Positions 61,867 to 64,000 of a stretch of DNA of 64,000 nucleotides are shown here, piece after piece. This stretch comes from HR10 sp964615335 (lineage in GTDB: Bacteria > Acidobacteriota > Blastocatellia > HR10): positions 124,001 to 188,000 of the forward strand of contig CAZTMT010000004.1 in assembly GCA_964615335.1 (NCBI GenBank), written 5' to 3'. Position 1 is the stretch's first letter. Each line of letters begins with the position of its first letter. The position numbers and the translations under genes are program-made. The notes beneath the pieces are model-generated. The model did not search any database, was not told where the DNA came from, and was given only the letters and a program-made list of their open reading frames with translations.

Positions 61867-63203
61867 TCGTAGACGACGAGCAGCACATCCGACAATCTCT
61901 CCGCTCTATTCTCGAAGATGAGGGATTCATCGTCGAGGCCGTCGCCAGTGGCGAGGCCTGTCTGGCCGCCTTCGAGCGCCGCCCCTATAGTTGCGTGCTC
62001 CTGGACATCTGGCTTCCCGATATGGACGGGCTGGAGACGCTTCGGCGCGTGAGGGAACTGGCGCCGGATGTCGCCGTGGTGATCATCTCCGGACATGGGA
62101 CGATTCAAACAGCCGTGCAGGCGACCAAGCTCGGCGCCTTCGACTTCCTGGAGAAACCGCTCTCTCTGGAGAGGACTCTCCTGACGGTGAAAAACGCCAT
62201 CGAGCAGAAGCGGCTCGAGCGCGAAGCGCGGGAGTTACAGCAGCGTCTGGTGCGCGATTACGAGATGATCGGCGAGAGCGTGCCCATGCGCGCGCTCCGG
62301 CAGCAGATCGCGCTCGTCGCTCCGACCGAGGGGCGCGTCCTCATCTACGGGGAGTCGGGGACAGGGAAGGAGCTGGTCGCGCGAGCCCTGCATGCCGCCT
62401 CGCGGCGCGCGGCCCGACCATTTGTCGAGGTCAATTGTTCGGCCATCCCGGAGGAGCTTGTGGAATCGGAGCTTTTCGGACATGTCAAGGGGGCATTCAC
62501 CGGAGCGACAACAGCCCGGCAGGGGAAGTTCGAGCTGGCCGACGGCGCGACGCTCTTTCTGGATGAGATCGGCGACATGAGCCTCAAGACGCAGGCCAAG
62601 ATCCTGCGCGCGCTCGAGGAGGGGCGGATTCAGCCGCTCGGCAGTAACGTCTGGATCGAGGTGGATGTGCGCATCCTCGCTGCGACGAACAAGAACCTCC
62701 CGCGCCTGGTCGAGAAGGGAGAATTCCGCGAGGATCTCTTCTACCGGCTCAATGTCATTCCCTTTGTCGTCCCCCCCTTGCGCGAGCGCGCCGAGGATAT
62801 TCCGCTTCTGGTCGAGCATTTCAATCAGAAATTCTCTCGCGCCTACATGCGCACGCCCAAAGAGTTCACGCCTGCCGCGATCGCCCGACTGCAGGAGTAT
62901 CACTGGCCCGGGAACGTGCGCGAGTTGCGCAATATCATCGAACGGATCGTCATCATGTGGGCGCGCCCCGTCGTGGATGCCGATGATCTCCCCCCGCTGC
63001 TCGGAGATCCCCTGGCTCTGGTCGAGCGCGCCGAGTATAAGACGTTTCAGGAAGCCGTCGAGGCCTTCGAACGCCAGTACATCCTGCAAAAGCTCGCCGA
63101 GCATCAGGGCAACGTCACTCGCGCCGCCGAAGCGATGCGCATGGATCGCAGCCACCTCTACCGCCGGATGCGCGCGCTGGGGATTTCACCTCCGCGATCT
63201 TGA
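61848..63203 (+). CDS. ntrX: NtrX/NtrC-like sigma-54-dependent response regulator
   Basis: A 451-residue regulator. The receiver domain has VDDEQHIRQSL and the phosphorylated Asp in LLDIWLPDMDGLE (about 50-62). The central AAA domain carries GESGTGKELVARALH (Walker A), the sigma-54 contact loop GAFTGAT, and LDEIGDMSLKTQAK. The C-terminal Fis-type HTH is QGNVTRAAEAMRMDRSHLYRRM. It overlaps ntrY by 19 bases, so the kinase and regulator are made together. It should activate sigma-54 promoters; none was identified here. Confidence 0.94.
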   Translation: MAHSILIVDDEQHIRQSLRSILEDEGFIVEAVASGEACLAAFERRPYSCVLLDIWLPDMDGLETLRRVRELAPDVAVVIISGHGTIQTAVQATKLGAFDFLEKPLSLERTLLTVKNAIEQKRLEREARELQQRLVRDYEMIGESVPMRALRQQIALVAPTEGRVLIYGESGTGKELVARALHAASRRAARPFVEVNCSAIPEELVESELFGHVKGAFTGATTARQGKFELADGATLFLDEIGDMSLKTQAKILRALEEGRIQPLGSNVWIEVDVRILAATNKNLPRLVEKGEFREDLFYRLNVIPFVVPPLRERAEDIPLLVEHFNQKFSRAYMRTPKEFTPAAIARLQEYHWPGNVRELRNIIERIVIMWARPVVDADDLPPLLGDPLALVERAEYKTFQEAVEAFERQYILQKLAEHQGNVTRAAEAMRMDRSHLYRRMRALGISPPRS

Positions 63204-63287
63204 GCCCCGCGCGGCTCCCCGCTTGCCCTCGGCGGCGCACCTCAAGTACCTTTTATGACGACATTTCCGAAGCAAAGGAGAGGTGCA

Positions 63288-64000
63288 ATGGGGAAAAGAA
63301 TTGTGCAGATCGGAATCGTCGTGGGGCTGAGCCTCGTCCTGGGGGGCTCCGGAGTGTGGGCTCAGCAGAAGGCCACGCTCGTCGTCACGTGCCTGGATTC
63401 GGCCGGACAGCCCGTCAAGGATGTGGAGTTCATCCTCATGAGCTTGCAGGTGCAAAAGATCGTCCGGGCCAAAAGCGATAAGCAAGGGAAGGCCGTCTTC
63501 AAAGATCTGGATCCCGGAGTCTATCGCCTCATCGGGCGACGCAAGGAGTATGATCCGGTCTCCCGGGAGCCGCTCACGCTGGTCGCCGAGAAGGAGACGG
63601 CCCTGACGCTTTCCTTGCAGCCCGGGGACATGAACAAGAAGCTCTATTTCGAGGACATGGCGCTCATTCAGCAGGCGAATCGGTTCCTTCAAGAAGGCAT
63701 CGAGGCCCTGCAGCAACAACGTTTCTCCGAAGCCGAGGAGAAACTCGCCCAGTTTTTGAAGATCGCGCCCTTCAACGCCGAGGGGCGTTTCCTCTATGGG
63801 GTGGCCCTGGCCCAGCAGCGGAAGTGGGAGCAAGGGGAGAAGGAGATTCGCCTGGCGGCCGAATGGAATCCGAACGAGTCGCGGTATCAGGAGGTGATCG
63901 GGAAGCTGGCAGAGTTCCGCCGCCGTGACGAGCTGCACGAGGCCGGCCAGAAGGCCATGCAGAACCGCGACTTCAAGACGGCCATCGCGAAGTTCACCGA
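63288..64000 (+). CDS. Exported carboxypeptidase-regulatory-like/TPR protein, partial (runs off the window)
   Basis: At least 237 residues, open to the window end. A signal peptide (about 1-24, cleavage after VWA) is followed by a beta-sandwich of the carboxypeptidase-regulatory type (about 28-105: TLVVTCLDSAGQPVKDVEF and FKDLDPGVYRLIG). TPR-like helical pairs follow (about 128-235: FSEAEEKLAQFLKIAPFNAE, WEQGEKEIRLAAEWNPN and DFKTAIAKFT). Such proteins act in the envelope or as secreted scaffolds, and the partner is unknown. GGAGAGGTGCA precedes the ATG. Confidence 0.85.
   Translation, partial: MGKRIVQIGIVVGLSLVLGGSGVWAQQKATLVVTCLDSAGQPVKDVEFILMSLQVQKIVRAKSDKQGKAVFKDLDPGVYRLIGRRKEYDPVSREPLTLVAEKETALTLSLQPGDMNKKLYFEDMALIQQANRFLQEGIEALQQQRFSEAEEKLAQFLKIAPFNAEGRFLYGVALAQQRKWEQGEKEIRLAAEWNPNESRYQEVIGKLAEFRRRDELHEAGQKAMQNRDFKTAIAKFT

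Overview
This is a GC-rich (about 60-65% by eye) bacterial chromosome segment with dense, mostly housekeeping gene content. I found no phage, insertion sequence or CRISPR array. Several traits point to Acidobacteriota, perhaps a Blastocatellia-like thermophile: the radA / PIN-TRAM / ispD / ispF order, futalosine-type menaquinone synthesis (mqnC), an NtrY/NtrX pair, an ATP synthase cluster reduced to atpI-atpB-atpE with a signal-peptide-bearing c subunit, and several secreted families common in that phylum. This placement is inference from gene content; no marker was aligned.

Layout. 0.1-3.2 kb: a PanC homologue that has lost active-site residues, then three small membrane protein genes including a DUF350 protein. 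3.2-5.3 kb: a secreted M48 metalloprotease, the RNase P RNA gene, tRNA-Arg(UCU) and tRNA-Pro(UGG). 5.3-11.2 kb: rsmA and ribD on the minus strand, diverging from radA, a PIN-TRAM membrane protein, ispD and ispF. 11.3-16.1 kb: a nucleoside salvage operon (pyrimidine nucleoside phosphorylase, CNT transporter, purine nucleoside phosphorylase, uridine kinase, cytidine deaminase). 16.2-19.5 kb: grpE and hsp20 (minus), an MreB-type actin and a small exported protein. 19.6-24.0 kb: a 1452-residue exported protein with FG-GAP, beta-helix and C-terminal repeat domains. 24.1-27.7 kb (minus): acyl-CoA dehydrogenase, zinc alcohol dehydrogenase and a penicillin-binding transpeptidase. 27.9-33.2 kb: rimP-nusA-infB-rbfA, with a terminator-like hairpin ahead of rimP and no recognisable ylxR. 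33.2-37.9 kb: DAHP synthase, a lipoprotein, mqnC and a DegT-family aminotransferase. 37.9-43.5 kb: an exported acetamidase/formamidase-like protein, an NCS2 permease, and the minus-strand ccsA-hemA-hemC haem cluster. 43.7-50.6 kb: a Lon-related protease, an aminotransferase, and a translationally coupled ketosynthase / methyltransferase / flavoprotein operon. 50.7-53.6 kb: an exported sulfurtransferase and atpI-atpB-atpE. 53.7-59.1 kb is the most accessory part: a BNR/NIDO-like exported protein, an MNT/HEPN toxin-antitoxin-like pair flanked by a diverged 62-bp direct repeat, and a gene split by one in-frame TGA. 59.2-64.0 kb: a cupin, the ntrY/ntrX two-component pair and a secreted TPR protein cut by the window end.

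Two observations cut across the window. First, many first genes of operons have a -10-like hexamer only about 7-15 bases before the start codon and no Shine-Dalgarno sequence, which suggests frequent leaderless transcripts. Second, internal genes are often joined by ATGA overlaps, which suggests translational coupling. I did not find one dominant novel system. The best candidates for follow-up are the altered PanC, the ketosynthase operon, the repeat-flanked MNT/HEPN island and the TGA-split gene.
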